From Bacillus stratosphericus (GTDB lineage Bacteria; Bacillota; Bacilli; Bacillales; Bacillaceae), in NCBI RefSeq assembly GCF_020524495.1, contig NZ_JAIVLB010000001.1, forward strand, positions 114,769 through 178,768: a stretch of 64,000 bases of DNA, in the 5' to 3' direction. Each line of letters begins with the position of its first letter. Position 1 is the stretch's first letter. Below the pieces are notes generated by a model. That model saw nothing but the letters and a program-made list of their open reading frames with translations, searched no databases and was not told the DNA's origin. The translations under genes were made by a program, and so were the position numbers. Positions 8,861-19,360 of this stretch are shown piece by piece.

Positions 8861-10555
8861 TTATACTTGGCGTATGAATGAAATCAGTTCATCAACGGAT
8901 ACTTCCTGTGATTCCCCTGATTTTCTAAACTTCACTTCGACAATCCCTTCTTCTGAACGTTTCCCGCAGCTAATGCGAATTGGCAGTCCAATTAAATCAC
9001 TGTCTGTAAATTTCACTCCTGCACGCTCTCTGCGATCATCGAAAAGTACATCATAGCCCTCTTCTTTTAAGCGCTCGTACAATGTTTCAGCCAGTTCCTT
9101 TTGTGCATCGTTTTTCATATTCAATGCAAGTAGATGAAGATCATATGGCGCAACTGTTTCTGGCCAGATAATTCCTTTTTCATCATGATGCTGTTCAACA
9201 ATAGCAGAAAGGGTTCTAGAGATGCCGATGCCATAGCAGCCCATGATCATTGGCTGCGCGCGTCCATTTTCATCGAGGTACGTTGCATCCATTGCCTCAG
9301 AATAACGCATGCCCAGTTTAAAAACTTGTCCTACTTCAATTCCTTTTGCAAACTGGATCGTGCCTTCTCCATCTGGAGAGACGTCCCCTTCTTGAATCAA
9401 GCGAAGATCTGTAAATTCTTTCACTGACACGTCACGTGCAGGGTTTACATTAACATAGTGAAAATCCGATTCGTTTGCACCTGCAACTGCATTTGTCATT
9501 CCTTTTACAGCGAGGTCTGCATAAATCTCTACTTCTGCCTCTAGCTTAACAGGTCCAACAAATCCAGGTTCTGTTCCAATGATTTCTAGTACTTCCTCGC
9601 GTGAAGCAAGCTCTACAAGCTGTGCTCCTACTAAGTTCTTTAATTTCACATCATTTACTTCGTGATCGCCTCTTGTGAGGACAAGAACATACGCATCGTC
9701 TACTTTAAATAAAACAGATTTGATACATGCAGAAGGAGCAACTTCTAAGAATGCAGCAACGTCCTGAATCGTTTTTACTTGCGGCGTGTGTACTTTTTCA
9801 AGTTCTTTGAAGGTCGCAGAGTTTGCTTCTTCTTGATACACTACCTCTGCCATTTCAATATTGGCTGCATAAGAAGAGGTATTAGAGTAAGCGATGGTAT
9901 CCTCTCCTACTTCTGACAGCGCCATAAACTCATGTGTATCTTTTCCTCCCATTGCACCAGAATCTGCAATGACTGGTCTAAAATCAAGACCGACTTTTGA
10001 GAAAATATTGGAGTAAGCTGTAAACATTTTATTGTATGTGTCATCTAGGCTCTCTAATGAAGAATGGAATGAATAAGCGTCCTTCATAATAAATTCACGT
10101 CCACGTAATAACCCAAAGCGTGGTCTTTGTTCATCGCGGAATTTTGATTGAATTTGATAAAGTGTCAAAGGAAGCTTTTTATACGATTTCAATTCGCTGC
10201 GTACTAGTGATGTGATCACTTCTTCATGTGTTGGGCCAAGTGCGAACTCGCGGCCATGACGATCTTTCATACGCATAAGTTCTGGACCGTATGTATACCA
10301 TCTTCCTGACTCTTGCCACATTTCTGCCTGTTGCATCACCGGCATTAACAGCTCAGCTGCCCCTGCCTTTTCCATTTCCTTGCGAACAATGGATTGAATA
10401 TGCTGGATGACTTTATGAGCTAGCGGCAGATAATGATAGATACCGCTTGTATTTTGTCTAATGAATCCTGCTCTTACTAATAGCTGATGACTTTTTGCCT
10501 CTGCATCTGCTGGCACCTCTCGAAGAGTTGGAATGAAAGTCAGGGATTGTCTCAT
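8861..10555 (-). CDS. proS: Prolyl-tRNA synthetase
   Basis: Class II bacterial-type ProRS charging tRNA-Pro. It has 564 residues from the ATG at 10555 ([14 protein letters not shown]), preceded by GAGGTG at 7 bases; a longer in-frame ORF adds five residues without support. The catalytic core has motif 2 ([19 protein letters not shown]) and motif 3 (GCYGIGISR). The INS editing domain that deacylates Ala-tRNA-Pro lies between ~230 and 400 ([23 protein letters not shown]). An anticodon-binding domain closes the protein. It sits between rasP and polC. A hairpin-T-run element lies in the rasP-proS gap; no T-box features are visible in that 80-base gap. Confidence 0.98.
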   Translation of the reverse strand: MRQSLTFIPTLREVPADAEAKSHQLLVRAGFIRQNTSGIYHYLPLAHKVIQHIQSIVRKEMEKAGAAELLMPVMQQAEMWQESGRWYTYGPELMRMKDRHGREFALGPTHEEVITSLVRSELKSYKKLPLTLYQIQSKFRDEQRPRFGLLRGREFIMKDAYSFHSSLESLDDTYNKMFTAYSNIFSKVGLDFRPVIADSGAMGGKDTHEFMALSEVGEDTIAYSNTSSYAANIEMAEVVYQEEANSATFKELEKVHTPQVKTIQDVAAFLEVAPSACIKSVLFKVDDAYVLVLTRGDHEVNDVKLKNLVGAQLVELASREEVLEIIGTEPGFVGPVKLEAEVEIYADLAVKGMTNAVAGANESDFHYVNVNPARDVSVKEFTDLRLIQEGDVSPDGEGTIQFAKGIEVGQVFKLGMRYSEAMDATYLDENGRAQPMIMGCYGIGISRTLSAIVEQHHDEKGIIWPETVAPYDLHLLALNMKNDAQKELAETLYERLKEEGYDVLFDDRRERAGVKFTDSDLIGLPIRISCGKRSEEGIVEVKFRKSGESQEVSVDELISFIRQV

Positions 10556-10591
10556 GTCGTTACACCTCATTTATGAAATAGGACTTCTCAC

Positions 10592-10625
10592 AAAAACTCT
10601 TGTTTCCCATGATGAGAAACAAGAG
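10592..10625 (-). terminator. Hairpin with T run between rasP and proS
   Basis: Minus strand CTCTTGTTTC (10625-10616) pairs exactly with GAAACAAGAG (10606-10597), loop of 9, followed by TTTTT. It starts 11 bases after the rasP stop and ends 37 bases before proS, so it can end or attenuate transcription entering proS-polC. Confidence 0.8.
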
Positions 10626-10635
10626 ACATTGGTTT

Positions 10636-11901
10636 TTATAAAAATAATCGCTGGATGTCATTCCACGTAACTACTAGCATTAAGAGCATGAGGAAGGCCA
10701 CACCAATGAAGACAACAAGTGCCTCTTTCTCACGATTAATGGGTTTGCCGCGAATGGCTTCAACGAATAAGAAAAGTAAACGCCCTCCATCTAATGCAGG
10801 AATCGGTAATAAATTCACAATTCCTAGGTTGATACTGAGGAACGCAGCAAACTGCATTAATGTTAACACACCTTGCTTTGCTACTTCTCCTGTCATGTCA
10901 TATATTCCGACAGGACCTGCAAGCATATCTAGTGAAAATTGTCCTGTGACAATCTTTTGCAAGTTCGTTAAGATCAGCCCTGCTGTTGATATGACAGTCG
11001 TTCCTGATGATGAAATGACTTTTAGAAATCCATTTTCCGTTGGCGGATAGGAACCAAAGCGGCCAATGGTTTTTCCATCTGCCTTCACAGCTTCTGGTAC
11101 AACTTGAACAGTGCTTTCTTTACCGTCTCGGTCAATGATGACATTCATTTTTTTATCAGGATTCTTTTGAACCGTTTGGACAACGTCTGTCCAAGAATTC
11201 ATTTTATCCCCGTTAATTGAAACGATTTGATCTCCCTGCATGAGTCCAGCTTGCGCCGCCCGGCCATCTTGCGTGAGCTTACCGAGTACAGGATCATCCA
11301 CGGTTACACCTTGAATAAAACCTAAAGCCACTAAAATCACATATGCCAGAATAAAGTTCATAATCGGTCCAGCTGCAATGGCTTTAATACGCTGCCATAC
11401 CGTTTTTGAACCAAATTGACGATTGTATGGCGCAATTTGAATTTCTTCACCATCTGCAATATAGAAGCTTGTTTGACTCACATTGTAGCCAGTCAGAATA
11501 TCTTCATTTCCAGCTTCATATCCTGAGATTCTCATCGAATGATCTAAATCAATCTGTTCGACTTCGATCACAAGTGCATCAGGATATTTCTCTTTATCAT
11601 TTAAAATGATTTTTTCTACTTCATTTTGCTCATTGAATAAGAGCCCCACTGTATGACCTGGTTTAATTTCAATGACCTCAGGGTCCTCTCCAGCCATTTT
11701 GACAAATCCACCGATTGGAAGAAGTCTAATGGTATAAACAGTTTCATTTCGTTTAAAGGAGAAAATCTTCGGCCCAAAACCAATTGCGAACTCGCGGCAT
11801 AAAATGCCTGCGCGCTGCGCCATAATTAAATGGCCAAGCTCGTGGAAAAAAACGAGCGTTCCAAAAATAATAATAAACGCAATCACTGTATTCACGAACA
11901 T
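10636..11901 (-). CDS. rasP: Site-2 intramembrane zinc metalloprotease RasP (RseP family)
   Basis: A 421-residue polytopic protease that performs intramembrane cleavage. Known B. subtilis substrates are anti-sigma factor RsiW and remnant signal peptides and FtsL. The zinc motif HELGH is at residues 20-24 in the first membrane segment. A PDZ domain lies at ~200-280 (GRAAQAGLMQGDQIVSING). The third active-site motif PIPALDGGRLLFL lies near the C terminus, with membrane segments on both sides. It starts at the ATG at 11901, 6 bases after the dxr stop, and is followed by a terminator-like hairpin. The length matches the family. Confidence 0.98.
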   Translation of the reverse strand: MFVNTVIAFIIIFGTLVFFHELGHLIMAQRAGILCREFAIGFGPKIFSFKRNETVYTIRLLPIGGFVKMAGEDPEVIEIKPGHTVGLLFNEQNEVEKIILNDKEKYPDALVIEVEQIDLDHSMRISGYEAGNEDILTGYNVSQTSFYIADGEEIQIAPYNRQFGSKTVWQRIKAIAAGPIMNFILAYVILVALGFIQGVTVDDPVLGKLTQDGRAAQAGLMQGDQIVSINGDKMNSWTDVVQTVQKNPDKKMNVIIDRDGKESTVQVVPEAVKADGKTIGRFGSYPPTENGFLKVISSSGTTVISTAGLILTNLQKIVTGQFSLDMLAGPVGIYDMTGEVAKQGVLTLMQFAAFLSINLGIVNLLPIPALDGGRLLFLFVEAIRGKPINREKEALVVFIGVAFLMLLMLVVTWNDIQRLFL

Positions 11902-11907
11902 ACCACC

Positions 11908-13059
11908 TTATGCGAGGATTGATTGAACAAAGTCTCGTGTATCTTTGTCCACTTCATGGATATCTTGCAAACTAGGCTTTGAAATCACATGATGTCTGAT
12001 CAGTGCCTTTTCAATCAATTCTTCAATTTGCAGAAACGTTACTTTGCCTTTTAGAAATGCATCAACGGCTATTTCATTTGCTGCATTAAGTGCAGTAGGC
12101 ATTGTCCCTCCTATTTTACCTGATTCGTAAGCAAAATGTAAGCAGCGATACCTGTTAAAATCCGCTTTTTGGAAATTCAATTGTCCAATCTCCCAAAGGT
12201 TCAATGATTTTGCTTCTTTTAATGGCGCTCTGTCAGGGTAAGTGAGCGCATATTGAATCGGAACCCTCATGTCAGGTGTACCTAACTGAGCCATGACGCT
12301 TTTGTCATGGAATTCTACCATGGAATGGATGATGCTCTCTTTATGTAACAGCACATCAATTTGGTCATATGGTATATCAAACAGCCAATGCGCCTCAATC
12401 ACCTCGAGCCCTTTATTCATCATGGTCGCTGAGTCAATGGTGATTTTCGCTCCCATGGACCAGTTCGGATGATTCAGCGCTTCTTCAACCGTTACACCTT
12501 CAAGTTCAGTTCGTCTCTTATCTCGGAAACTACCACCTGAAGCTGTCACGATTAATCGTTCAATGTTTTTAGCTTGTTCACCTTGCAAAGATTGAAAAAT
12601 AGCGGAGTGTTCACTATCGACAGGAAGTAAAGGCACTTCATATTTTTTGGCGTACTCTTTTACTATATGACCAGCTGTCACAAGTGTTTCCTTATTTGCA
12701 AGTGCGATCGTCTTTTTTTGTTCAATAGCCTTTAATGTAGGGACAAGCCCAACACTTCCTACAAGTGCATTAACCACAACGTCCACTGCATCATAGGTCA
12801 CTGCCTCAATGTTCGCTTCATCACCAGCAGCCATTTTGACATCGTATGCAAAAGAATGACCTTTTAAGATGCGATAAGTCTCTTCGTTTAGGCACCCGAC
12901 GAATTCAGGTTGAAATTGTTCAATAATGGGAATGGCCTTGTCTACATTTCTGCCAAACGTCATGGCATTCAGCTTAAATTTGTCTGGGTGCTGCCTCATC
13001 ACATCTAATGTTTGTTCTCCAATTGATCCAGTTGCGCCTAATAGCGAAATATATTTCAA
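11908..13059 (-). CDS. dxr: 1-deoxy-D-xylulose 5-phosphate reductoisomerase
   Basis: Second enzyme of the MEP isoprenoid pathway; it converts DXP to MEP using NADPH. The TTG at 13059 ([14 protein letters not shown]) is taken as start because AAGGAG lies 7 bases upstream and gives 383 residues, the B. subtilis length; an in-frame TTG at 13083 would add eight residues. The Rossmann motif [11 protein letters not shown] is at ~6-16. The metal and substrate region shows [11 protein letters not shown] and TASGGSFRD, and the flexible loop includes [23 protein letters not shown] segments. It lies between cdsA and rasP, in the same order as in B. subtilis, so its product feeds the UppS pathway encoded upstream. 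Confidence 0.97.
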   Translation of the reverse strand: MKYISLLGATGSIGEQTLDVMRQHPDKFKLNAMTFGRNVDKAIPIIEQFQPEFVGCLNEETYRILKGHSFAYDVKMAAGDEANIEAVTYDAVDVVVNALVGSVGLVPTLKAIEQKKTIALANKETLVTAGHIVKEYAKKYEVPLLPVDSEHSAIFQSLQGEQAKNIERLIVTASGGSFRDKRRTELEGVTVEEALNHPNWSMGAKITIDSATMMNKGLEVIEAHWLFDIPYDQIDVLLHKESIIHSMVEFHDKSVMAQLGTPDMRVPIQYALTYPDRAPLKEAKSLNLWEIGQLNFQKADFNRYRCLHFAYESGKIGGTMPTALNAANEIAVDAFLKGKVTFLQIEELIEKALIRHHVISKPSLQDIHEVDKDTRDFVQSILA

Positions 13060-13098
13060 ATTGCCACTCCTTCTCTCGTTCAATTAGTTTCTATGAGG

Positions 13099-13893
13099 TT
13101 AGCTAGCAAACATGGCCAGCAGTAAATATAAAAACGGCAGAACGAATAAAAAGCTGTCAAACCTGTCCAAAATCCCGCCATGACCAGGGAGTATTGTTCC
13201 TGAATCCTTCACATGGTAATGACGCTTTAAAGCAGATTCCACAAGGTCGCCAAGCTGTCCAAAAATACTTAACAAAAGGGTAATAAACATAACAAGCAGA
13301 TATGATGGCAAAAATCCTGTAACCGCCTGAAACACAAGTGACAGCACGACCGCTGTGACGATTCCACCGATAAATCCTTCTACTGTTTTGTTTGGGCTGA
13401 TCTCTGGCCAAAGCTTTCGTTTCCCCATAGACTTCCCAATAAAATAGGCACCTGAGTCAGTGGACCAAATAATCACCGCTGCGAAGAAGATCGCACTCAT
13501 GCCATATAAGCCTCTAATTTGAATAAAATAATAGAAACTAACGCCAATATATAATGTGGCTAATATAACAAAAGCAACCTCATCGAATGTGAAAGAGTTT
13601 TTGCTCAGAACTGTATAAGTTAAAAGGATTAAGACAGCGAATAAAGCAATCTGCATTTTTGATGCGTCTACGTTCGGGAAGAAGCTATTTTCTCCACCCA
13701 TTAAAAACCAAAGCAATATTAAGCTGACAATACCAGGAAAGCTGAAAATAGAGATCTTTTTCATTCTAAGAAGCTCAAAAAGAGCGACACTTCCCATTAA
13801 ATAAATCAGCAGGGTAAATGGCATTTGTCCATAAATCACTGCAAGCAAAAACATTGCAGCTGCCAAAACACCCGTCAAAATTCTTTGTTTCAT
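13099..13893 (-). CDS. cdsA: Phosphatidate [20 protein letters not shown]
   Basis: CDP-diglyceride synthase, making CDP-diacylglycerol from phosphatidate and CTP at the membrane. It has 264 residues from the ATG at 13893 (MKQRILTGVLAAAM), with GAGGGTGG as the likely ribosome-binding site; GTG codons three residues upstream are possible alternatives. About eight hydrophobic segments are present. The family signature near the C terminus is complete: SALKRHYHVKDSG followed by PGHGGILDRFDS. It is tightly linked to uppS upstream (12-base gap) and dxr downstream. Confidence 0.96.
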   Translation of the reverse strand: MKQRILTGVLAAAMFLLAVIYGQMPFTLLIYLMGSVALFELLRMKKISIFSFPGIVSLILLWFLMGGENSFFPNVDASKMQIALFAVLILLTYTVLSKNSFTFDEVAFVILATLYIGVSFYYFIQIRGLYGMSAIFFAAVIIWSTDSGAYFIGKSMGKRKLWPEISPNKTVEGFIGGIVTAVVLSLVFQAVTGFLPSYLLVMFITLLLSIFGQLGDLVESALKRHYHVKDSGTILPGHGGILDRFDSFLFVLPFLYLLLAMFAS

Positions 13894-13905
13894 CTGCACC
13901 ACCCT

Positions 13906-14688
13906 CTAAATTCCACCGAACCTCCGGCCGCGGCGCTGGTACTCTCCGATAGCGCCTATGAAATGCTCATCAGAAAAGTCAGGCCAAAGCACATCCGTAA
14001 AGACAAACTCGCTATACGCAATTTGCCAAAGCATAAAGTTGCTTAATCTAATTTCTCCACTTGTGCGAATAAGCAAATCCGGATCTTGAAGAGATTCTGT
14101 CATTAAATAAGCTGAAAACATCTCTTCTGTGATGTCTACTGCCTTAAGCTTACCTTCTTTGACTTTTTCAGATATTTGTCTGCATGCTGAGACGATTTCT
14201 GTGCGCCCTCCATAGTTGAGCGCAAAGTTCAGAACGAGTCCGTCGTTATTCTCCGTACTCTTTATTGCGTTCTCTACCGCTTTTTTTGTATGTTGCGGGA
14301 GGCCTTCTGGATCACCTGTTAAACGCACACGGACATTTTCCTCTATGAGTTCAGGCAGGTAGATGTTTAAAAATTCTTCAGGAAGCTTCATTAAAAAATC
14401 TACTTCTAATTTTGGACGTTTCCAATTTTCCGTAGAGAAAGCATACAAAGTTAGCACTTTGACATTGAGCTCATTTGCAAGCTTTGTCATGCGCTTGACG
14501 ACTTTCATTCCTTCATGATGTCCTGCTACCCGTGGAAGAGCACGTTTCTTCGCCCATCTTCCGTTCCCGTCCATGATAATGGCGATATGTTCAGGAATTT
14601 CTCCATTTATTATGTCTTCTTTTGTCAGGCTTTCTAAGTTGGAAGCTGCTATTTGCTGATTCTTCCAATTTTTGAGTATATTGAGCAT
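13906..14688 (-). CDS. uppS: Isoprenyl [11 protein letters not shown] / undecaprenyl diphosphate synthase
   Basis: [20 protein letters not shown] that elongates farnesyl diphosphate with isopentenyl diphosphate to make the C55 lipid carrier for wall synthesis. It has 260 residues. The catalytic Asp is in IMDGNGRWAKKR (~38-49), and the later signature DLLIRTSGEIRLSNF binds the pyrophosphate. The start at 14688 is preceded by GGAGGAAT. It follows the frr terminator, which suggests separate or partly uncoupled transcription of uppS-cdsA-dxr-rasP, although I could not pick a clear promoter in the 128-base gap. Confidence 0.97.
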   Translation of the reverse strand: MLNILKNWKNQQIAASNLESLTKEDIINGEIPEHIAIIMDGNGRWAKKRALPRVAGHHEGMKVVKRMTKLANELNVKVLTLYAFSTENWKRPKLEVDFLMKLPEEFLNIYLPELIEENVRVRLTGDPEGLPQHTKKAVENAIKSTENNDGLVLNFALNYGGRTEIVSACRQISEKVKEGKLKAVDITEEMFSAYLMTESLQDPDLLIRTSGEIRLSNFMLWQIAYSEFVFTDVLWPDFSDEHFIGAIGEYQRRGRRFGGI

Positions 14689-14753
14689 GAGATTCCTCCA
14701 TCACCCAAAAAGGTTGCGTTCCCGCTAATAATATAGTCATCAACAGTATTAAC

Positions 14754-14784
14754 AAAAAAACCCCCTGTAAACATGAAGAGGGGC
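14754..14784 (-). terminator. Intrinsic terminator after frr
   Basis: Minus strand CCCCT (14782-14778) and AGGGGG (14766-14761) close a 10-12-base loop, followed by seven T (14760-14754). It is 33-60 bases beyond the frr stop and separates rpsB-tsf-pyrH-frr from uppS. The stem is short, so partial read-through is likely. Confidence 0.65.
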
Positions 14785-14816
14785 TTTCACTATTATCTAT
14801 TGTACATAGTTTTTTC

Positions 14817-15374
14817 TTAAACTTCCATGATTTCTTTTTCTTTATCTTTCGTCACGTCATCAATTTTAGCGACATATTCATCTGTCAATTTTTGAACATC
14901 CTCTGTAGATGATCTTAATTCATCTTCAGTGATCTCCCCATTTTTCTCAAGCTTTTTCAAATCATCGTTTGCATCACGACGAACGTTACGAACAGCTACT
15001 TTTGATTCTTCTGAGTACTTTCTCACAACTTTTACAAGCTCTTTACGTCTTTCTTCAGTAAGTGCAGGGATCGCAATGCGGATCACATTTCCGTCACTTG
15101 TTGGCGTGATGCCTAGATCTGACTTTTGGATTGCTTTTTCGATATCACCGATCGCTGTTTTATCGTAAGGTGTGATAATAAGCATACGTGCTTCAGGCAC
15201 TGTGATCGACGCAATTTGGTTGAGTGGTGTTTGTGCACCGTAATAATCAACTGTCACTTTATCTAGTAGTGAAGCATTTGCCCTGCCAGCGCGAACAGTT
15301 GCTAGTTCACGTCCGTATGATTGAACGGCTTTTTCCATTTTTTCTTTTGTTTGGTTCAACACTTCTTTTGACAC
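14817..15374 (-). CDS. frr: Ribosome recycling factor
   Basis: RRF splits post-termination ribosomes together with EF-G. It has 185 residues, the usual length. It starts [17 protein letters not shown] and shows the family core [31 protein letters not shown] and [17 protein letters not shown]. The fold is a three-helix bundle plus a beta/alpha head. The gene begins 1 base after the pyrH stop, so the two are cotranslated, and it is followed by a short terminator. Confidence 0.98.
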   Translation of the reverse strand: MSKEVLNQTKEKMEKAVQSYGRELATVRAGRANASLLDKVTVDYYGAQTPLNQIASITVPEARMLIITPYDKTAIGDIEKAIQKSDLGITPTSDGNVIRIAIPALTEERRKELVKVVRKYSEESKVAVRNVRRDANDDLKKLEKNGEITEDELRSSTEDVQKLTDEYVAKIDDVTKDKEKEIMEV

Positions 15375-15375
15375 G

Positions 15376-16098
15376 TTATTTCCCCCTCACGATCGTTCCG
15401 ATTGATTCGCCACTTACGGCACGTTTAATATTTCCTTCCTCCATTATGGAGAATACGATTAAAGGAATGTCATTGTCCATACATAATGAGGACGCTGTAG
15501 AATCCATGACTGCAAGACCTTCTTTTAATACATCAAGATACGATAGCTTATCATATTTTACTGCATCCGCATCTGTACGTGGATCAGCACTATAGACTCC
15601 GTCTACATTATTTTTGGCCATTAAAATGACATCTGCTTCAATTTCTGCTGCACGAAGTGCTGCTGTTGTATCTGTAGAGAAATAAGGGTTACCAGTACCT
15701 GCAGCAAAAATCACGACTCGTTTCTTCTCCAGATGACGGATCGCTTTTCTTCTTATGTATGGCTCTGCAACCTGTCTCATTTCAATAGAGGTTTGTACTC
15801 TAGACTGAATCCCAAGCGTCTCTAGGCTGTCCTGTAATGCCAGCGAGTTCATCACTGTTGCAAGCATACCCATGTAGTCTGCTGTTGCTCTGTCCATTCC
15901 TAAGTCACTGCCTGTCTTACCGCGCCAAAGGTTTCCGCCACCTACGACGACTGCAACTTCAACATCAAGTTCTGCAATTTCTTTTACTTGCTTTGCAATG
16001 GATTGAATGACAGTTGGGTTAATTCCATTTCCAGCATCACCTGCTAGTGCTTCGCCACTTAGCTTCAGTACAATGCGATTATATTTCGGTTTGCTCAT
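15376..16098 (-). CDS. pyrH: UMP kinase
   Basis: Hexameric bacterial UMP kinase of the amino acid kinase fold, converting UMP to UDP. It has 240 residues from the ATG at 16098 ([17 protein letters not shown]), preceded by GGAGGTTATC; the longer ORF starting at 16164 runs back into the upstream terminator and is not used. Nucleotide-binding motifs are [19 protein letters not shown] and [14 protein letters not shown]. It sits between tsf and frr in the conserved rpsB-tsf-pyrH-frr order. Confidence 0.98.
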   Translation of the reverse strand: MSKPKYNRIVLKLSGEALAGDAGNGINPTVIQSIAKQVKEIAELDVEVAVVVGGGNLWRGKTGSDLGMDRATADYMGMLATVMNSLALQDSLETLGIQSRVQTSIEMRQVAEPYIRRKAIRHLEKKRVVIFAAGTGNPYFSTDTTAALRAAEIEADVILMAKNNVDGVYSADPRTDADAVKYDKLSYLDVLKEGLAVMDSTASSLCMDNDIPLIVFSIMEEGNIKRAVSGESIGTIVRGK

Positions 16099-16171
16099 GA
16101 TAACCTCCAAGTGTAAACTATACCGTCTCTTATTATGCGCAAGAAACGGCCTTTTGTAAATCAATATCCTC

Positions 16172-16204
16172 TAAAAAATAGGGAACACAGTGCTTGTGCT
16201 CCCT
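16172..16204 (-). terminator. Intrinsic terminator between tsf and pyrH
   Basis: Minus strand AGGGAGCACA (16204-16195) pairs with TGTGTTCCCT (16189-16180) with one wobble pair and a 5-base loop, then ATTTTTT. It begins about 30 bases beyond the tsf stop. It would set a lower level for pyrH-frr than for rpsB-tsf. Confidence 0.85.
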
Positions 16205-16232
16205 AAAAAAGCCCCAGAGAGCTTTTCAAACA

Positions 16233-17114
16233 TTACTTTTTCACTTGGCTCATGACTTCTTCAGCAAAGTTGTCTTGACGCTTTTCGATTCCTTCACCCA
16301 CTTCATAGCGAACGTAAGTTTGAACAGTTGCGTTTTTCGCACCTACAACTTGTTTCACTTTTTCATCTGGGTTTTTAACGAAAGCTTGGTCAAGTAAGCA
16401 AATTTCTTCGAAGAATTTGTTTAGACGGCCTTCCACCATTTTAGCTACGATGTTTTCAGGCTTTCCTTCTTGAAGCGCTTGCTGCGTTAATACTTCGCGC
16501 TCACGGTTTGCTTCTTCTTCAGACACTTGGTCACGAGAAATGTATTTAGGATTTACAGCAGCAACGTGCATTGCAATGTCTCTTGCAATCTCTTCATCAG
16601 TTGTTCCGTTAAGAACAGTTAATACACCGATGCGTCCGCCCATGTGCAAGTAAGAACCAAATGCAGCGTTATCTTCTTTCGTGATGAGAGAGAAACGACG
16701 TAGAGTGATTTTCTCTCCGATTTTCGCAATTGCAGATGTGATATGCTCTTCAACTGTTGAACCATTTTCCATTTTAGAGGCATGAGCTTCTTCAATTGTT
16801 GCAGGTTTAGCAGCAAGTAAATGATCAGCAAGTTCGTTAAGAAGTGTTTGGAATCCTTCGTTTTTCGCAACGAAATCAGTCTCAGAGTTCACTTCAAGGA
16901 TGACGCCTGTGTTGCCGTCAGTTTTGATAAGAGTTAATCCTTCTGCCGCAATACGATCTGCTTTTTTCGCAGCTTTTGCGATTCCTTTTTCTCTTAGAAG
17001 ATCGATTGCTTTGTCGATGTCACCATCAGTTTCTGTTAACGCTTTTTTACAGTCCATCATACCTGCACCAGTTTTTTGACGCAGTTCTTTTACTAATTGA
17101 GCAGTAATTGCCAT
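16233..17114 (-). CDS. tsf: Elongation factor Ts
   Basis: Nucleotide exchange factor for EF-Tu. It has 293 residues. The N-terminal UBA-like domain begins [19 protein letters not shown] and includes the signature [10 protein letters not shown]; the two core subdomains follow ([12 protein letters not shown], then DIAMHVAA). The start is preceded by a purine-rich AAGGAGGAAATG site. It follows rpsB after an internal hairpin terminator and precedes the pyrH terminator. Confidence 0.98.
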   Translation of the reverse strand: MAITAQLVKELRQKTGAGMMDCKKALTETDGDIDKAIDLLREKGIAKAAKKADRIAAEGLTLIKTDGNTGVILEVNSETDFVAKNEGFQTLLNELADHLLAAKPATIEEAHASKMENGSTVEEHITSAIAKIGEKITLRRFSLITKEDNAAFGSYLHMGGRIGVLTVLNGTTDEEIARDIAMHVAAVNPKYISRDQVSEEEANREREVLTQQALQEGKPENIVAKMVEGRLNKFFEEICLLDQAFVKNPDEKVKQVVGAKNATVQTYVRYEVGEGIEKRQDNFAEEVMSQVKK

Positions 17115-17157
17115 TTTACATTTCCTCCTTCTATGTTAAAACACGGATTAATAGGTG

Positions 17158-17198
17158 AAAAAAAGGTGATAAAAGGCATTTCCCTCTTATCACCTTTT
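17158..17198 (-). terminator. Strong hairpin terminator between rpsB and tsf
   Basis: Minus strand AAAAGGTGATAA (17198-17187) pairs perfectly over 12 bp with TTATCACCTTTT (17172-17161), and the T run continues three more bases. It lies 7 bases after the rpsB stop and 44 bases before tsf. Because tsf has no obvious promoter in the remaining gap, this probably works as a partial terminator. Confidence 0.85.
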
Positions 17199-17205
17199 GA
17201 ATAGG

Positions 17206-18052
<847 letters not shown>

Positions 18053-18058
18053 AGAAAT

Positions 18059-18087
18059 AATATAACACATGATGGACTGACAATCAA
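18059..18087 (-). promoter_or_regulatory. Sigma-A promoter of rpsB
   Basis: Minus strand TTGATT (18087-18082), 17-base spacer, TATATT (18064-18059). It lies directly after the swrB stop at 18095, so rpsB has its own promoter at the end of the fla/che operon. Confidence 0.7.
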
Positions 18088-18094
18088 GAATCCT

Positions 18095-18547
18095 TTACAG
18101 CTTTCCGCTAAATTTCAATAAAAGCTCGATTTCTGTCTTACCAGTTTTTAGTTCTTTCGCTATTTCTTCTAGTGTCATCCCTTGATCATATAAAGCTTTC
18201 ACTTGTTCTTGAAATGTTTCTTCTATTTCACTTTCACAAGGTGCAGCAGCTTCTGTTTCAAGACTTGGAACGGGTTCATTTACCTTCTCTTCCTGCACCT
18301 CAACTTCGCTAAGAAGAGCCGACATCAGCTCTTCATCAAAAAAATCAGGGGAAGCAGCTGCAGCTTTTGATAGTTTGTCATTCTCTTCTTTGACTTCCAT
18401 TAAAAATGCAGCCAATGTATTTTCCGTTTCTTCAAGTAGCTCTCGCTGTTTTTGTTCGGTTGCCTTCAGCGAATTCATTCTCGTGTATAAAATAATCACA
18501 AAATAAATAAGTGCAGCATGAAGCATGAAGCTGATCAGCCATAACAT
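18095..18547 (-). CDS. swrB: Swarming motility protein SwrB
   Basis: A 150-residue single-pass membrane protein, matching B. subtilis SwrB (YlxL) in place and layout though somewhat shorter (about 167 there). The N-terminal hydrophobic segment is at ~1-21 (LISFMLHAALIYFVIILY), then a charged coiled-coil region, an acidic low-conservation middle, and a C-terminal helix-turn-helix-like segment (LYDQGMTLEEIAKELKTG). SwrB is known to promote flagellar basal body maturation and type III export activation. It is the last gene of the fla/che operon, 21 bases after sigD. Confidence 0.92.
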   Translation of the reverse strand: MLWLISFMLHAALIYFVIILYTRMNSLKATEQKQRELLEETENTLAAFLMEVKEENDKLSKAAAASPDFFDEELMSALLSEVEVQEEKVNEPVPSLETEAAAPCESEIEETFQEQVKALYDQGMTLEEIAKELKTGKTEIELLLKFSGKL

Positions 18548-18568
18548 ATTTTTTCACTCACTAACTCT

Positions 18569-19336
18569 TTAAGATTGAATGGCTTTATCAAGCAAATGCT
18601 TAAGCTTGAACAATGCCTTTGAATGAATCTGGGAAATGCGGGAGGTGGATAAGTTAAGCACTTGACCGATTTCCGTTAATGTCAATTCCTCTGTATAGAA
18701 AAGACTAATCACAAGCTTTTCTTTTTCCGAAAGCTCTGTGATTTTTTCAGCAAGCTGTTTGATCAATTCGTCTTTTAGCATTTTCTCTTCAGGTGTCACA
18801 GACTTTTCGTCCCGAATCATGACTTGGACGTTTTCTCCGTCTTCTTGATCATGCAACTTCTCGTCAATTGAGAGCAAATTCGCAAAGAAGCCTTCATTCA
18901 TGGTTGTAACAACATCCTGTTCACTCATGCCTAGCTCCTTGGCAACCTCCGTTGGCGTCACATTTCGTAAATAACGCTGTTCAAGTTTTTCAATAGCCGC
19001 TTCTACTTTTTTTGTTTTTTCTCTTGATGTACGAGGCAGCCAGTCCTCTTTACGAAGACCGTCGATGATGGCCCCGCGAATTCTGAAGGATGCGTATGTA
19101 TCAAACTTCAGATCTCTTCCGGGGTCAAATTTTTCAAGGGCATCATATAAACCGAGCATCCCTAGACTGATCAAGTCTTCTTTATGCACTGACTTCGGGA
19201 GACCGATGGAAATTCTTCCAACATGATATGTGACGAGCGGCATATAGCGGCGCATAAGATCATCTCCAGCAGCTGGGTCCTTCCACTCTTTCCATCTAGC
19301 CCATAGCGCCTGATCTTCGTAATTTAAGGATTGCAT
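18569..19336 (-). CDS. sigD: RNA polymerase sigma factor SigD (FliA family)
   Basis: A 255-residue sigma-28 factor for late flagellar genes, autolysins and chemotaxis receptors. Region 2 contains DLISLGMLGLYDALEKFDPGR and FDTYASFRIRGAIIDGLRK; region 3 follows (LEQRYLRNVTPTEVAKELGM). Region 4 has the helix-turn-helix LTEIGQVLNLSTSRISQIHSKA. The gene is next to last in the ~26-kb operon; in B. subtilis this distal position limits SigD level and contributes to cell-to-cell heterogeneity in motility. The start is preceded by GGGGGAAAG. Confidence 0.98.
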   Translation of the reverse strand: MQSLNYEDQALWARWKEWKDPAAGDDLMRRYMPLVTYHVGRISIGLPKSVHKEDLISLGMLGLYDALEKFDPGRDLKFDTYASFRIRGAIIDGLRKEDWLPRTSREKTKKVEAAIEKLEQRYLRNVTPTEVAKELGMSEQDVVTTMNEGFFANLLSIDEKLHDQEDGENVQVMIRDEKSVTPEEKMLKDELIKQLAEKITELSEKEKLVISLFYTEELTLTEIGQVLNLSTSRISQIHSKALFKLKHLLDKAIQS

Positions 19337-19360
19337 CTTTCTCCCCCTATACTTCCTTAG

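Noticed and set aside
10571..10635. T-box riboswitch upstream of proS
   Set aside because: The rasP-proS gap is too short and has only a simple terminator hairpin, with no T-box sequence or specifier stem.
15224..15595. 123-residue plus-strand ORF across the frr/pyrH junction
   Set aside because: Antisense to two firmly identified genes, no supporting signal.
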